This document shows, in pieces, positions 13,953 through 21,626 of a DNA stretch of 23,829 nucleotides. Numbering within the stretch: position 1 is the stretch's first letter; the number at the start of each line of letters is the position of its first letter. Both the position numbers and the translations under genes were made by a program. Below the pieces are notes generated by a model. That model saw nothing but the letters and a program-made list of their open reading frames with translations, had not been told where the DNA came from and did no database searches. This stretch comes from an uncultured Bacilli bacterium (GTDB lineage Bacteria > Bacillota_I > Bacilli_A > RF39 > UBA660), in NCBI GenBank assembly GCA_944332375.1, contig CALVJU010000029.1:1-23829 (forward strand), written 5' to 3'.

Positions 13953-14853
13953 TTCTTTTCAACGTCGTGTATTCTTTGTTTTTGTAGGATGTTTGACTCT
14001 TACAATTGGTGTGACCTTAGGAAGATATATTTATCGTGGAATATTAGACTTTTATTTTAGAACACAAAATTTTTATTTTGAAAGTGATAAGTTAACAACA
14101 TATGGAAGAAATTATTCGCTCGATTATTGGAATGGGGTAGATCCATATCATATTGTAATTAATCTCAATAGTTATAAAAATAACAGTTTAAAAAGTGATA
14201 GTGATATTGAATATGAAGTAGAGCTCAATTGTTCTGATACGATTGTGTGTAATACGACAAAGGATTCTGGAACGATCTATCATGATTCGAATACGGATAG
14301 TTTTACGGTGACTTTAACACCGACACAGACGTTTCATGATGGAGATAGTGTGGTTGCTTCGATTACTGCAAAGTCCACTGCACCCTATCAAAAAGAATTG
14401 TCAGCTTCGTTTAAACTGGTGGTTGGAAAGTATGGACTCAGTCATGAGATTGTCGATGCGAAAAATGACGTTTATTTGGAAGTAAACGTGACCAATACTC
14501 TGCTTTATTATACTGTGAAGGAAGCATTTGGTTCTTATCAAGTGGGAGAACAGTTGACGATTTCAGAGTATTTGGAACTTTCGGAAAGTGATCAAGAGAA
14601 GTGTGTTTCTGCAAGTATTACATTAGAATTTGATCCGAGTGTTGTTTATGTAGATAACAATAGTACTACTTTTTTACAAGCCTATGATGTACAGACAGAA
14701 CGGTTAGATGGATATGACTATATTAATCGTTTTACGTTTGATATGGATGCTTCTAGTAGTAGTGTTGTGAAGTTTTATAAAAAAGATCCGACATTGGATT
14801 ATTCCAGTGATGGTAGTCAAGATGGCGTTGTAAAAGTGAGTTATAATTATTAG
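13921..14853 (+). CDS. Membrane-anchored or secreted surface protein, SipW-cluster type
   Basis: This 310-residue protein has a basic N-terminus, one hydrophobic segment (about 17-36) and a long extracellular part that looks all-beta. After the membrane segment comes F-Y-F-E-S-D-K-L, then a Y-x-L-D-Y-W motif and a stretch of short strands. I recall this arrangement from proteins encoded near sipW genes in Firmicutes, but cannot name a family. Two cysteines about 7 residues apart (near residue 105) could form a disulfide outside the cell. AGAGGAAG (13911-13918) precedes the ATG, which lies inside the upstream gene, so the two are translationally coupled. It may be a substrate or partner of the SipW-like proteins. 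Confidence 0.65.
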   Translation: MRKKIRIKKLNSFQRRVFFVFVGCLTLTIGVTLGRYIYRGILDFYFRTQNFYFESDKLTTYGRNYSLDYWNGVDPYHIVINLNSYKNNSLKSDSDIEYEVELNCSDTIVCNTTKDSGTIYHDSNTDSFTVTLTPTQTFHDGDSVVASITAKSTAPYQKELSASFKLVVGKYGLSHEIVDAKNDVYLEVNVTNTLLYYTVKEAFGSYQVGEQLTISEYLELSESDQEKCVSASITLEFDPSVVYVDNNSTTFLQAYDVQTERLDGYDYINRFTFDMDASSSSVVKFYKKDPTLDYSSDGSQDGVVKVSYNY

Positions 14854-14865
14854 GAGTTGATAAGT

Positions 14866-15846
14866 GTGAGCTGCAATATTGTAAATGAATATGTTTCTTT
14901 TTCTCAAAAAGCAATTAAAAAGTATTTACAGGAAATTTTGAGTCAGTATTTTGATCAAGATGTCTATGATGATTTAATCAATGCCTATATCAATACACGT
15001 TATTATAATATGTACCCTGAAGTAGATTCTAGATTAGAAGTCAATATTGTTTATTATTTAAAGAAAGCCATGGAACATGGAAAGAATGATTCGAAATATC
15101 GTAAAAAAGCAAAGCATATGTTTTCGATGTTTAAATATATTTTATATTTTGATCATGTATGTGAATGTGAATCAGTACGTACTTTAATTCATGAGATTGC
15201 AGAGTATCGTAAAGAACAGTTAAAAATTGAAGAAAATCAATTTGAGGCCAATTTTTATCACCTTTTAAAAGAGGATTTAACTGCGAAACAAGATTTTATT
15301 GATCAGTTTCAAGATAAAAATTTCACTGTAAATTATAAGAGAATTCAAACCGGACAGATATTTGATTGTCAGTTAGATCAAAATGTGAAGTTTTCTAAAT
15401 TATACAGTGATTATGCGATTAAGAAAGTATTGAATAGTAAAGAGATTAGAGAACAAAATCTATTTGTTACTTATTCCTATGTTGGAGTAAAAATTTTACA
15501 AGACATTATAAAAGGAATTTTCAAGAAACAATATTTAGTAGATTACGTTCTCAGTTTAAAAGACAAACCAAAGAAAAAGAAACGTTTACTCAACATGATT
15601 GATAATGATATTACAAAAGAAAAGTTAGCACTGAAAATTACTTATCAAGATTATTTAGAAAATAAAGAGGAAATTTATGAATTAACAAGGGAAGGATTTC
15701 ACATCGCACTGATTTTAGATGAGACCTTTGCATTTAATGAGGAGACAAAGAAGTTATTAAAGGTTTTTACTTTTTTGATTACTTCTCATCAAGCATTGTA
15801 TGATGTTTTAAAAGAGTCATTTGAGGTGTTATATATTCCAAGTTAG
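14866..15846 (+). CDS. Unknown cytosolic protein, partner candidate of the McrB-like ATPase
   Basis: I do not recognise this 326-residue protein. It has no signal or membrane segment, is rich in Lys, Tyr, Phe and Leu, and appears mostly helical in its first two thirds with some alpha/beta character near the end (G-F-H-I-A-L-I-L-D-E). A small cysteine group (H-V-C-E-C-E) near residue 100 is notable but too small for a zinc site alone. GTG at 14866 is chosen since AGGAG (14852-14856) is 9 bases upstream; an in-frame TTG at 14857 abuts it. It sits 11 bases before the ATPase gene and 12 after the surface-protein gene, so cotranscription is nearly certain and it may belong to the same complex. Confidence 0.7.
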   Translation: MSCNIVNEYVSFSQKAIKKYLQEILSQYFDQDVYDDLINAYINTRYYNMYPEVDSRLEVNIVYYLKKAMEHGKNDSKYRKKAKHMFSMFKYILYFDHVCECESVRTLIHEIAEYRKEQLKIEENQFEANFYHLLKEDLTAKQDFIDQFQDKNFTVNYKRIQTGQIFDCQLDQNVKFSKLYSDYAIKKVLNSKEIREQNLFVTYSYVGVKILQDIIKGIFKKQYLVDYVLSLKDKPKKKKRLLNMIDNDITKEKLALKITYQDYLENKEEIYELTREGFHIALILDETFAFNEETKKLLKVFTFLITSHQALYDVLKESFEVLYIPS

Positions 15847-15857
15847 AAGGTGGATAG

Positions 15858-17390
15858 ATGGATACAGTTTTTCGTTTTTTATATGAATTCTTAAGTCAAT
15901 TTTTTGGGGGAATTATGATTGTTATTCGTGCGATTGTACAAGCTGTAACCCAAGTATTTGATTTTAGAGCTTATTTACGTATTTTAGATTTTTATAAGGA
16001 AGATTTTAATGGACCAGAATGGCTTTTTGTCGCTCTTGTCATTTTGTTCTTAGTACTGATTGTTGTTGGCTTTTTCTTACTTATTTTCTTTTTTGTTCGC
16101 AAGTATATTCGCTTCCGTAAGACTTTGGTAGAACAAGAAGAATTGTTGACAGAAGTCGCAAAGTTAAATGATGAAGTATCTACGTTAGTGAAGGAAAAGG
16201 AAGATATTTTAGCAATGAAAGTCTCTCATTTGGGATTGAAGCCAAATGAACCAGAAAGAGAAGAAGTAGAAGAGAAAGAAGAACAGAAAGATCAAAATGT
16301 GAATAGTGATGGGTATCGTTTTGCCAAACTACATGAAGTGGATCTTGCTTATCAAAATTATAATGTAAAAAATTATAACAATCATTTCACATTGGAAGAA
16401 TTGGTGGAACTGTTCCGTAATTTTGCGGCAAGTCAATTAAGACTTTATTATAAGACAGAAATGATTCGTATTTTTATTTCTGGGCTTGCTTCGACGAAGT
16501 TAATTATTTTACAAGGTATTTCTGGTACTGGTAAAACTTCACTTGCTTATGCATGGGGAAAGTTTTTAAAGCATGATTCTTGTATCGCGTCTGTCCAACC
16601 ATCTTGGCGTGATCGTACGGAACTTTTTGGTTATTTTAACGAATTTACGAAGAAATTTAATGAGACAGAAGTATTAAAGACAATTTATGAAGCTGGGTAT
16701 ACGGATGATGTTTATACGGTAATTCTCGATGAAATGAATATCGCCAGAGTAGAGTATTATTTTGCAGAGATGTTATCTATTTTGGAAATGCCTAATAAGG
16801 ATGAGTGGATTGTAGAGTTGGTATCTAGTAGCTGGCCGAATGATCCAGATAAGTTGATTGATGGAAAATTAAAGATTAGTCCAAATACTTGGTATATTGG
16901 TACGATCAATAACGATGACTCTACGTTTATGGTAACAGATAAAGTGTATGACCGTGCGATGCCAATTGATATTAATGATAAAGGAGAAGTTTTTGAACCA
17001 ATTGATACACCAGCACAAGATATCAATTATTCTTATTTGGATCGTTTATTCCAAGATGCGATGGAACAAAATCAGATGAGTCAAGAAGTATTAGATAAGA
17101 TCGATGAAATGGATAATTATGTGATTAAACATTTTCGTATTGCGTTTGGTAACCGTATTGTAGCGCATATGAAGAAGTTTGTTCCAGTCTATGTCGCTTG
17201 TGGAGGAGAAGAAGTCAGTGGAGTGGATTACTTTATTGCCAGAAAAATTCTCCGTAAGTTTGAACAGTTAAACGTATCTTATATTCGTGATGAAATTGAT
17301 GGCTTTATTGAGTTTTTGGATAAAACCTTTGGTCAAGGAAAAATGAAGGAATGTGAAGAGTACTTGTTAAGATTAAAGAAATTAACATAA
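15858..17390 (+). CDS. Membrane-anchored McrB-like AAA+ ATPase
   Basis: This 510-residue protein has a hydrophobic N-terminal stretch (about 12-33), a strong membrane span (54-80), a coiled coil (about 86-123), an acidic linker (about 130-150), and then an AAA+ domain. Walker A is GISGTGKT (220-227), Walker B is V-I-L-D-E-M-N (288-294), and N-N-D-D-S (351-355) sits where McrB proteins have N-T-A-D-R-S; D-R-A-M-P may carry the trans-acting arginine (Arg366). DEMN with a following E-Y-Y-F-A-E-M-L is typical of the McrB clade, whose best-known members drive a restriction nuclease. Here there is no DNA-reading domain and the protein is tethered to the membrane, so I infer a motor or chaperone role at the envelope. 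AAGGTGG (15847-15853) precedes the ATG. The next gene, 13 bases on, resembles the DUF2357 partner. Confidence 0.85.
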   Translation: MDTVFRFLYEFLSQFFGGIMIVIRAIVQAVTQVFDFRAYLRILDFYKEDFNGPEWLFVALVILFLVLIVVGFFLLIFFFVRKYIRFRKTLVEQEELLTEVAKLNDEVSTLVKEKEDILAMKVSHLGLKPNEPEREEVEEKEEQKDQNVNSDGYRFAKLHEVDLAYQNYNVKNYNNHFTLEELVELFRNFAASQLRLYYKTEMIRIFISGLASTKLIILQGISGTGKTSLAYAWGKFLKHDSCIASVQPSWRDRTELFGYFNEFTKKFNETEVLKTIYEAGYTDDVYTVILDEMNIARVEYYFAEMLSILEMPNKDEWIVELVSSSWPNDPDKLIDGKLKISPNTWYIGTINNDDSTFMVTDKVYDRAMPIDINDKGEVFEPIDTPAQDINYSYLDRLFQDAMEQNQMSQEVLDKIDEMDNYVIKHFRIAFGNRIVAHMKKFVPVYVACGGEEVSGVDYFIARKILRKFEQLNVSYIRDEIDGFIEFLDKTFGQGKMKECEEYLLRLKKLT

Positions 17391-17403
17391 GTAGGTGAAG
17401 AGA

Positions 17404-18540
17404 ATGAATGGGATTGTAGAGTTATATCAAAAGACAAAAGAAGAAGAAAAAAATCGTTTTCAAAATTCATTGACATCACAATTGCAAGTCAAAGAAAAGA
17501 AGAATCAGTCGAGTTATGATGATACTTGGCTTACAAAAATGGAAGGGACACTCCGTTATTTGGATAATATTTTAAGGAATCCAAACCGTTTTATTGTCAA
17601 TGAAGAAGAGATTGTGAAAATAGAACTTGCTAGACGTATTACGGTGGATAGTATTAAACATTTATCTCGTAATACGAATCTCATTCAGGATTATAATCAA
17701 AAAACAGGGGAAGTAAAGCCTTCTAAGATATTAAATATTAATAAAGAAGAATCATTCAATACCTATGAGAACCGTTTTATTTATACATTAATTAACAATA
17801 TGAAGTTATATATTGAACGGAAAAAGAAAGAAGAGATTGTAGACAATCAATTTCAGAGTCAGAAGAATTTAGCGTACCAAGGAAAAGGAAAGTTCAAGAA
17901 AGAAACGGTTGAGATTTCTGTCCAACTATCTGGAAAAATAGATAGTGGAAAACAGAAAAATCAAGAAAACAGTATTTCTAGTCGTATTACGAAACTGGAA
18001 GAGGGAATTCGTGATTTATGTTCTTCTGATGTTTATAAAAATATTCAGAAATTACATGTGGCTCCAGTGATTTCTCCGATTAAGAAAACAAATTTAATTT
18101 TGAAGAATGTAAATTTTCAGTATGCATTAGATTTGTGGAATTATATGCAGATGAATATGGAGCCAAGTACCAAGAGTGACCGAATCAATAAAGAGTATGA
18201 GGATAAAGGTACGTTGAAAGAATTGATGGATCAATCGTTTTTGTTGAACTGTTTGATTATGAATACATTGGAAAAAGAAACTGTTACAGAAGAAGAAAAA
18301 GAACAGTTACAAAAAGAAGTAGCAAGTCAATCGATTCAACAATTGATGAGTCTTGGGAAGATATCTCTTGATGAAATTGTGAAGTTGATTGGGGATGAGT
18401 ACGTAAAAGTAAAATATAAGAAAGTATTGGATACGAGTGAAATTGAACGTACTTATAAGAAGGCAATTAGTAATTATATGGAGAAAATAGAACATTTAAA
18501 GGTGATGAAACATGAAGATCGTGAAAAAGATAATCAATAA
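17404..18540 (+). CDS. DUF2357-like (McrC-side) protein without visible nuclease domain
   Basis: This 378-residue cytosolic protein is predicted to be helical. A N-T-Y-E-N-R-F motif (119-125) followed by a helix with basic residues resembles the E-N-R-F signature of the DUF2357 family, usual partners of McrB-like ATPases. Those proteins normally end in a PD-(D/E)xK nuclease. The C-terminal third here, with glutamate-rich coiled-coil-like segments and a basic end, shows no D-x(n)-E-x-K triad that I can make out. It lies 13 bases after the ATPase gene and overlaps the signal peptidase gene by 29 bases. The ATG at 17404 is preceded by AGGTG (17393-17397); a GTG at 17395 overlaps that site. I infer that it is an adaptor for the ATPase. 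The family assignment is moderate and needs a profile search. Confidence 0.6.
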   Translation: MNGIVELYQKTKEEEKNRFQNSLTSQLQVKEKKNQSSYDDTWLTKMEGTLRYLDNILRNPNRFIVNEEEIVKIELARRITVDSIKHLSRNTNLIQDYNQKTGEVKPSKILNINKEESFNTYENRFIYTLINNMKLYIERKKKEEIVDNQFQSQKNLAYQGKGKFKKETVEISVQLSGKIDSGKQKNQENSISSRITKLEEGIRDLCSSDVYKNIQKLHVAPVISPIKKTNLILKNVNFQYALDLWNYMQMNMEPSTKSDRINKEYEDKGTLKELMDQSFLLNCLIMNTLEKETVTEEEKEQLQKEVASQSIQQLMSLGKISLDEIVKLIGDEYVKVKYKKVLDTSEIERTYKKAISNYMEKIEHLKVMKHEDREKDNQ

Positions 18541-19090
18541 TCCAGTTTTGAAGTTTCTTTTGGGACTGATTAAGGTTTTGGTATGGATATTTGCAATATT
18601 GGTCGTAACTTTGATTGTCATTCAAAGAGTATTTGATAATCAAGTGAGTCTGGGGAGTTATCGCATGTTTACGATTGCATCAGGTAGTATGCTTCCAGAA
18701 TATGAAGTATACGATGTGATTATTGCTAAAGAAACAAATCCAAATGAGATTGAAATTGGCGATGATGTTGTTTATCTTGGTGAGAAAAGAGATTACAAAG
18801 GGAAGGTCATTACCCACCGTGTTATTTCAAAAAGAGAAGAAAATGGGGTTTATTATTTTACAACACAAGGAACTGCGAATGAAGTAGCGGATCCAGAGAT
18901 TGATAGTAGTCAGATTTATGGAACGGTTGTATATCGTCCGAAAGTGTTAACTTGGTTAAGTCATATTCTAAATAATTCTTATGGACTATATTTCTTAATT
19001 ATTGTTCCAATTGCATTTTTGATTTTCTTAGAGATTTTAGACCACATTCACCAAAAGGAAAGTGATTTAGAGGATGAAGAAGCAAAATAA
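18512..19090 (+). CDS. sipW: SipW-type signal peptidase I
   Basis: This 192-residue enzyme removes signal peptides from exported proteins at the outer face of the membrane. An N-terminal span (about 18-38) is followed by A-S-G-S-M-L-P (catalytic Ser59), I-G-D-D-V-V-Y, K-V-I-T-H-R-V-I-S (His102) and T-T-Q-G-T-A-N-E-V-A-D-P (Asp127), then the C-terminal span (about 158-175). A Ser-His pair instead of Ser-Lys marks the ER-type/SipW group, which in Bacillus processes TasA and TapA. GGTGATG ahead of the ATG is a fair ribosome site. It overlaps both neighbours (29 bases upstream, 17 downstream), so it is tightly coupled to the McrB/DUF2357-like genes and to a TasA-like substrate candidate. Confidence 0.92.
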   Translation: MKIVKKIINNPVLKFLLGLIKVLVWIFAILVVTLIVIQRVFDNQVSLGSYRMFTIASGSMLPEYEVYDVIIAKETNPNEIEIGDDVVYLGEKRDYKGKVITHRVISKREENGVYYFTTQGTANEVADPEIDSSQIYGTVVYRPKVLTWLSHILNNSYGLYFLIIVPIAFLIFLEILDHIHQKESDLEDEEAK

Positions 19091-19682
19091 AAAGTTAAAG
19101 AAAGTAAAGAGAAAAGTTAGACGAAGTACGCTCTTTTTTCTGATATTTGCATTTATGATGAATGCTTTCGCATGGTTTATTTATAGTAATAAAGTAGAGA
19201 ATAGTTTAACAACAGGAGTCAAATCATGGAAAGTGACTTTTGAACAGGATGGAAATGATTTAATGGATCATGTGAAGTTTGAGATTGATTCAATTTATCC
19301 AGGAATGGAAGATTTTAGTGATAAGATAGAGATTAAAAATTCTGGAGAGATGGATGCTTATATTTCTTATTCGTTATCTTCTATTCGTATTATGGATGAG
19401 GTATATACGAGTGAGAATTATACGAGTGATGAGATGATATCGATATTACAGACGGCATATCCTTTTCAAATTACTTTTTATGTAGATAAACCTTTTATTA
19501 CAACGACTGAGACAGGAACTTTTTATGTGCAGTTACAATGGCCTTATGAGAGTGGAAATGATGAATTAGACACTTATTGGGGAAAGAAGTCTTATGAGTA
19601 TAAGGAATTACATCCTGATGAGACACAGATAGAAATTGTAGTGAATATTAAGGCAAGTCAAAGAAACCCACAGGGAGATTAA
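19074..19682 (+). CDS. TasA/camelysin-like surface protein
   Basis: This 202-residue protein opens with a very basic tail and a membrane segment (about 19-36) ending M-N-A-F-A-W-F-I-Y-S-N-K-V-E-N-S-L, the type of leader cut by SipW peptidases. A K-S-W-K-V-T-F strand and a beta-rich body follow, as in TasA and camelysin, which build extracellular fibres. There are no cysteines. It overlaps the sipW gene by 17 bases and closes the operon. The ribosome site is not obvious: AAAGGAAAG about 10 bases upstream may serve, or translation may depend on the upstream gene. The fibre role is inferred from family and position. Confidence 0.75.
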   Translation: MKKQNKKLKKVKRKVRRSTLFFLIFAFMMNAFAWFIYSNKVENSLTTGVKSWKVTFEQDGNDLMDHVKFEIDSIYPGMEDFSDKIEIKNSGEMDAYISYSLSSIRIMDEVYTSENYTSDEMISILQTAYPFQITFYVDKPFITTTETGTFYVQLQWPYESGNDELDTYWGKKSYEYKELHPDETQIEIVVNIKASQRNPQGD

Positions 19683-19694
19683 ATCCTGTGGGTT
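19665..19694. terminator. Strong hairpin shared by convergent surface-protein genes
   Basis: AACCCACAGG (19665-19674) pairs perfectly with CCTGTGGGTT (19685-19694) across a 10-base loop. The T-rich flanks are short in both directions (TAATTTG and TTTCTTTG), but the stem is the strongest in the window and overlaps both stop codons. Confidence 0.7.
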
Positions 19695-20283
19695 AATTTG
19701 TAATTTGAGTGAAGGTAATACTTGCTTTTAGTCTTGCGTTCACTCCTTGAATAGAAGCGTTTGTATCTGCTTCATTGTTCATATTTTCACCAGTACCATC
19801 TCGCCACTGAAAATAGATTCTTATCTTGTTTTCTTTATTGGTGTCAGTATAGTAAATGATGTTGCTGAGGTTGTTGAGTTGATCGGATACAGGGATGATT
19901 TCACTATCGTTTAGGGAATATCCTGTGATGACAAGATCATTTACGGAACTGTTTTCTGAAGAGGTTACTGAGATGTCATAGCGGAAAGATACTTCTGTGT
20001 TACTAGAGTCGATGACAAGATCGAAGTATCCTTCTCTCCCAGGAGCGATGACTCCTTCTTTCATGTGTTCGTTTTCAATGTAAACAGGATTGATGAGAGA
20101 AGACATGGTTGAGGCTTCTGTGATATCTTGTTGATTGACAAGTATTTTCCATTTTGCAATTGTAAAGTCTGTATCTCCTTCTTTGGTATCTAAGTATTTT
20201 GCGTAAGTTTGTTGAATTTGGGTAATACAAAGGATTAGGGCACAAATTGCAAGGACTAAGTGCCATTTTTTAATTTTAATCAT
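19693..20283 (-). CDS. TasA-like secreted protein, convergent to the sipW operon
   Basis: This 196-residue protein has a short basic start, a hydrophobic core (about 8-20) and a T-Y-A-K-Y site near residue 28 that looks like a signal peptidase cut. The mature part begins with D-F-T-I-A-K-W-K-I-L-V-N, the strand pattern common at the start of TasA-like proteins, and goes on as a beta-rich domain without cysteines. A strand near the C-terminus reads I-R-I-Y-F-Q-W, like strands in the neighbouring surface proteins. AGAGGTGAT precedes the ATG. It faces the sipW operon and shares its terminator, so it is a likely substrate of the same peptidase under a separate promoter. Confidence 0.75.
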   Translation of the reverse strand: MIKIKKWHLVLAICALILCITQIQQTYAKYLDTKEGDTDFTIAKWKILVNQQDITEASTMSSLINPVYIENEHMKEGVIAPGREGYFDLVIDSSNTEVSFRYDISVTSSENSSVNDLVITGYSLNDSEIIPVSDQLNNLSNIIYYTDTNKENKIRIYFQWRDGTGENMNNEADTNASIQGVNARLKASITFTQITN

Positions 20284-20304
20284 TTGATATCACCTCTTTA
20301 TCTC

Positions 20305-20313
20305 ATTATATCA
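20305..20313 (-). promoter_or_regulatory. Extended -10 promoter of the convergent TasA-like gene
   Basis: On the minus strand TGATATAAT (20313-20305) is a perfect extended -10; no good -35 is seen at 16-18 bases. TSS about 20299, followed by the AGAGGTGAT ribosome site. Confidence 0.5.
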
Positions 20314-20372
20314 TCGAAATGTAAAGTATTCGTGTATTAGAGTGAAAAAGTAAACTACAATATGTAAATTAT

Positions 20373-20409
20373 TGTCAACTTGCGAAATATGTCAATGGAA
20401 ATGTGTCAA
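20373..20409. repeat. Three TGTCAA repeats in the divergent intergenic region
   Basis: TGTCAA occurs at 20373-20378, 20390-20395 and 20404-20409; the last two are longer matches (TGTCAAT-n-GG). Read on the minus strand each is TTGACA, but none has a -10 at 16-18 bases, so they may be operator sites for one or both divergent genes. The rest of 20284-20494 holds only promoters and ribosome sites. Confidence 0.4.
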
Positions 20410-20436
20410 TTGGATAGGATGTTTGATGAATTATCG

Positions 20437-20465
20437 TTGCAAGGCAAATGGAGTTGTGATAAAAT
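20437..20465 (+). promoter_or_regulatory. Promoter of the small membrane protein gene
   Basis: TTGCAA (20437-20442), 17 bases, TAAAAT (20460-20465), with TG at 20457-20458 forming an extended -10. Confidence 0.6.
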
Positions 20466-20494
20466 GGGTTTAGGTTAGAATTGGGGTGGCATAT

Positions 20495-20821
20495 ATGGAG
20501 TGGTTGATTGTTCTTTTGATTGTCGCAATTGTCGTGATTGCTTTTGGGTATATCGTACTTGGAAAAAAGGAACCAGTGAAGAAGGAACCAAATAAAAAGG
20601 GAGAAGATATCGAGATTTTGATTTATCAAGATGAATTAAAAGAAAAGAATTCTCCTGTAGAACAAGAGAAAGAAGCCATTGAAGTGATTGATCCAACAGT
20701 CAGTGATGATACATTGAATTTAGATGAATTATTTAAGACCATGTCAATTCATGTGATGAAGAATGAGAAAGATTTTGATTTTGGTTTAAAGAATGGTACA
20801 AACAACGTGAAAAAAGACTAG
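20495..20821 (+). CDS. Small single-span membrane protein
   Basis: I do not recognise this 108-residue protein. An N-terminal membrane span (residues 3-23, E-W-L-I-V-L-L-I-V-A then I-V-L-G) is followed by a Lys/Pro-rich stretch and a charged, acidic cytosolic tail; by the positive-inside rule the basic flank puts the tail inside. The ATG at 20495 is chosen, as GGGGTGG (20484-20489) gives 5 bases of spacing; the in-frame GTG at 20486 overlaps it. It has its own extended -10 promoter and a terminator over its stop codon, so it is monocistronic, lying between two surface-protein units. A function in the surface system is possible but rests on position alone. Confidence 0.65.
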   Translation: MEWLIVLLIVAIVVIAFGYIVLGKKEPVKKEPNKKGEDIEILIYQDELKEKNSPVEQEKEAIEVIDPTVSDDTLNLDELFKTMSIHVMKNEKDFDFGLKNGTNNVKKD

Positions 20822-20833
20822 CGTTGTTTTTGT
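20800..20833 (+). terminator. Terminator of the small membrane protein gene
   Basis: AAACAACG (20800-20807) pairs with CGTTGTTT (20822-20829) across a 14-base loop holding the stop codon, followed by a T-rich run. Confidence 0.75.
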
Positions 20834-20839
20834 TTGCAG

Positions 20840-20869
20840 TTTACAACAAGCGACAGAATGTGATAAAAT
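20840..20869 (+). promoter_or_regulatory. Promoter of the second surface-protein operon
   Basis: TTTACA (20840-20845), 18 bases, TAAAAT (20864-20869), with TG at 20861-20862 (extended -10). It directly follows a terminator and precedes three coupled surface-protein genes. Confidence 0.6.
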
Positions 20870-20909
20870 AGGAATGATAATAGAACATAATAATAAGGAT
20901 TGTGATGTT

Positions 20910-21626
20910 ATGGCGATTCGTACTGTAAAAGTCACTGCGAAAAAATTAGAGCAAAAAAAGAAAAGGATCAAATATACAAAGAGGATTGTTATTTTTCTCT
21001 TTCTCTTTTTGCTTGCTTTGTTTTTTATTTTGATGGTGATTTATAAGGGTGGAAATTTTACAGTGACTCTTGATCCAAACTTTTCGTTAGAGTCGGGAAT
21101 TGTATTATATGATAATTTGGAATATAAGACGCCGAGAAATAAGTTATATGCGGAAGAATTAGAGTTTATGGATAATATCTCTGTTGATTGGTTACCAAGT
21201 GATATTGATACTGAGGGCGATGGTGCTCATAATGGAGATAATTATATTGCTTATACTTTTTATGTTGGTAATGAAGGAGAAAGAACAATTCATTATTGGT
21301 ATGAAGTGAATGTGTTAGATGTCATTAAAAATGTAGATGAAGCAATTCGCATTATGATTTATCAAAACGGGAATCGTACGATCTATGCGAAATTAAACAG
21401 TGTTACTGGAGAACCAGAAGAAGGAACAACCCCTTTTTATTCAGAGGAAACTCCTGTTTTACAACAGCGAACGGAATTTCAACCTGGAGATATTGATAAA
21501 TACACTGTGGTAATTTATTTAGAGGGGGATGATCCAGAATGTGTGGATGCGATTATTGGTGGCGAAATTAAGTTGAATATGAGAATTATGGAGGAGCATG
21601 TAGATAATGAAAAAGAAGGAAGATAA
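20910..21626 (+). CDS. Membrane-anchored surface protein of the SipW cluster
   Basis: This 238-residue protein has a long basic cytosolic tail, a membrane span (about 27-46) and a beta-rich extracellular domain. It contains Y-I-A-Y-T-F-Y-V-G-N-E-G-E near the middle, a strand seen in other fibre-type proteins, and a C-terminal block V-I-Y-L-E-G-D-D-P-E-C with one cysteine, then a glycine-rich turn and a last strand. The next protein has a matching block. AAGGAT precedes the ATG at 20910; an in-frame ATG at 20874 lies next to the -10 box and is rejected. It overlaps the next gene by 20 bases. It may be an anchor or nucleator for the fibre; that is inference. Confidence 0.7.
   Translation: MAIRTVKVTAKKLEQKKKRIKYTKRIVIFLFLFLLALFFILMVIYKGGNFTVTLDPNFSLESGIVLYDNLEYKTPRNKLYAEELEFMDNISVDWLPSDIDTEGDGAHNGDNYIAYTFYVGNEGERTIHYWYEVNVLDVIKNVDEAIRIMIYQNGNRTIYAKLNSVTGEPEEGTTPFYSEETPVLQQRTEFQPGDIDKYTVVIYLEGDDPECVDAIIGGEIKLNMRIMEEHVDNEKEGR

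Noticed and set aside
16757..17026. Minus-strand open frame inside the ATPase gene
   Set aside because: It runs antisense to the conserved AAA+ domain, whose motifs show the plus frame is real.
14866..18540. Reading the ATPase and DUF2357-like genes as a McrBC-type DNA defence system
   Set aside because: No nuclease motif or DNA-reading domain is visible, the ATPase is membrane-anchored, and the genes are embedded between signal peptidase and surface-protein genes with no other defence genes nearby. Not fully excluded.
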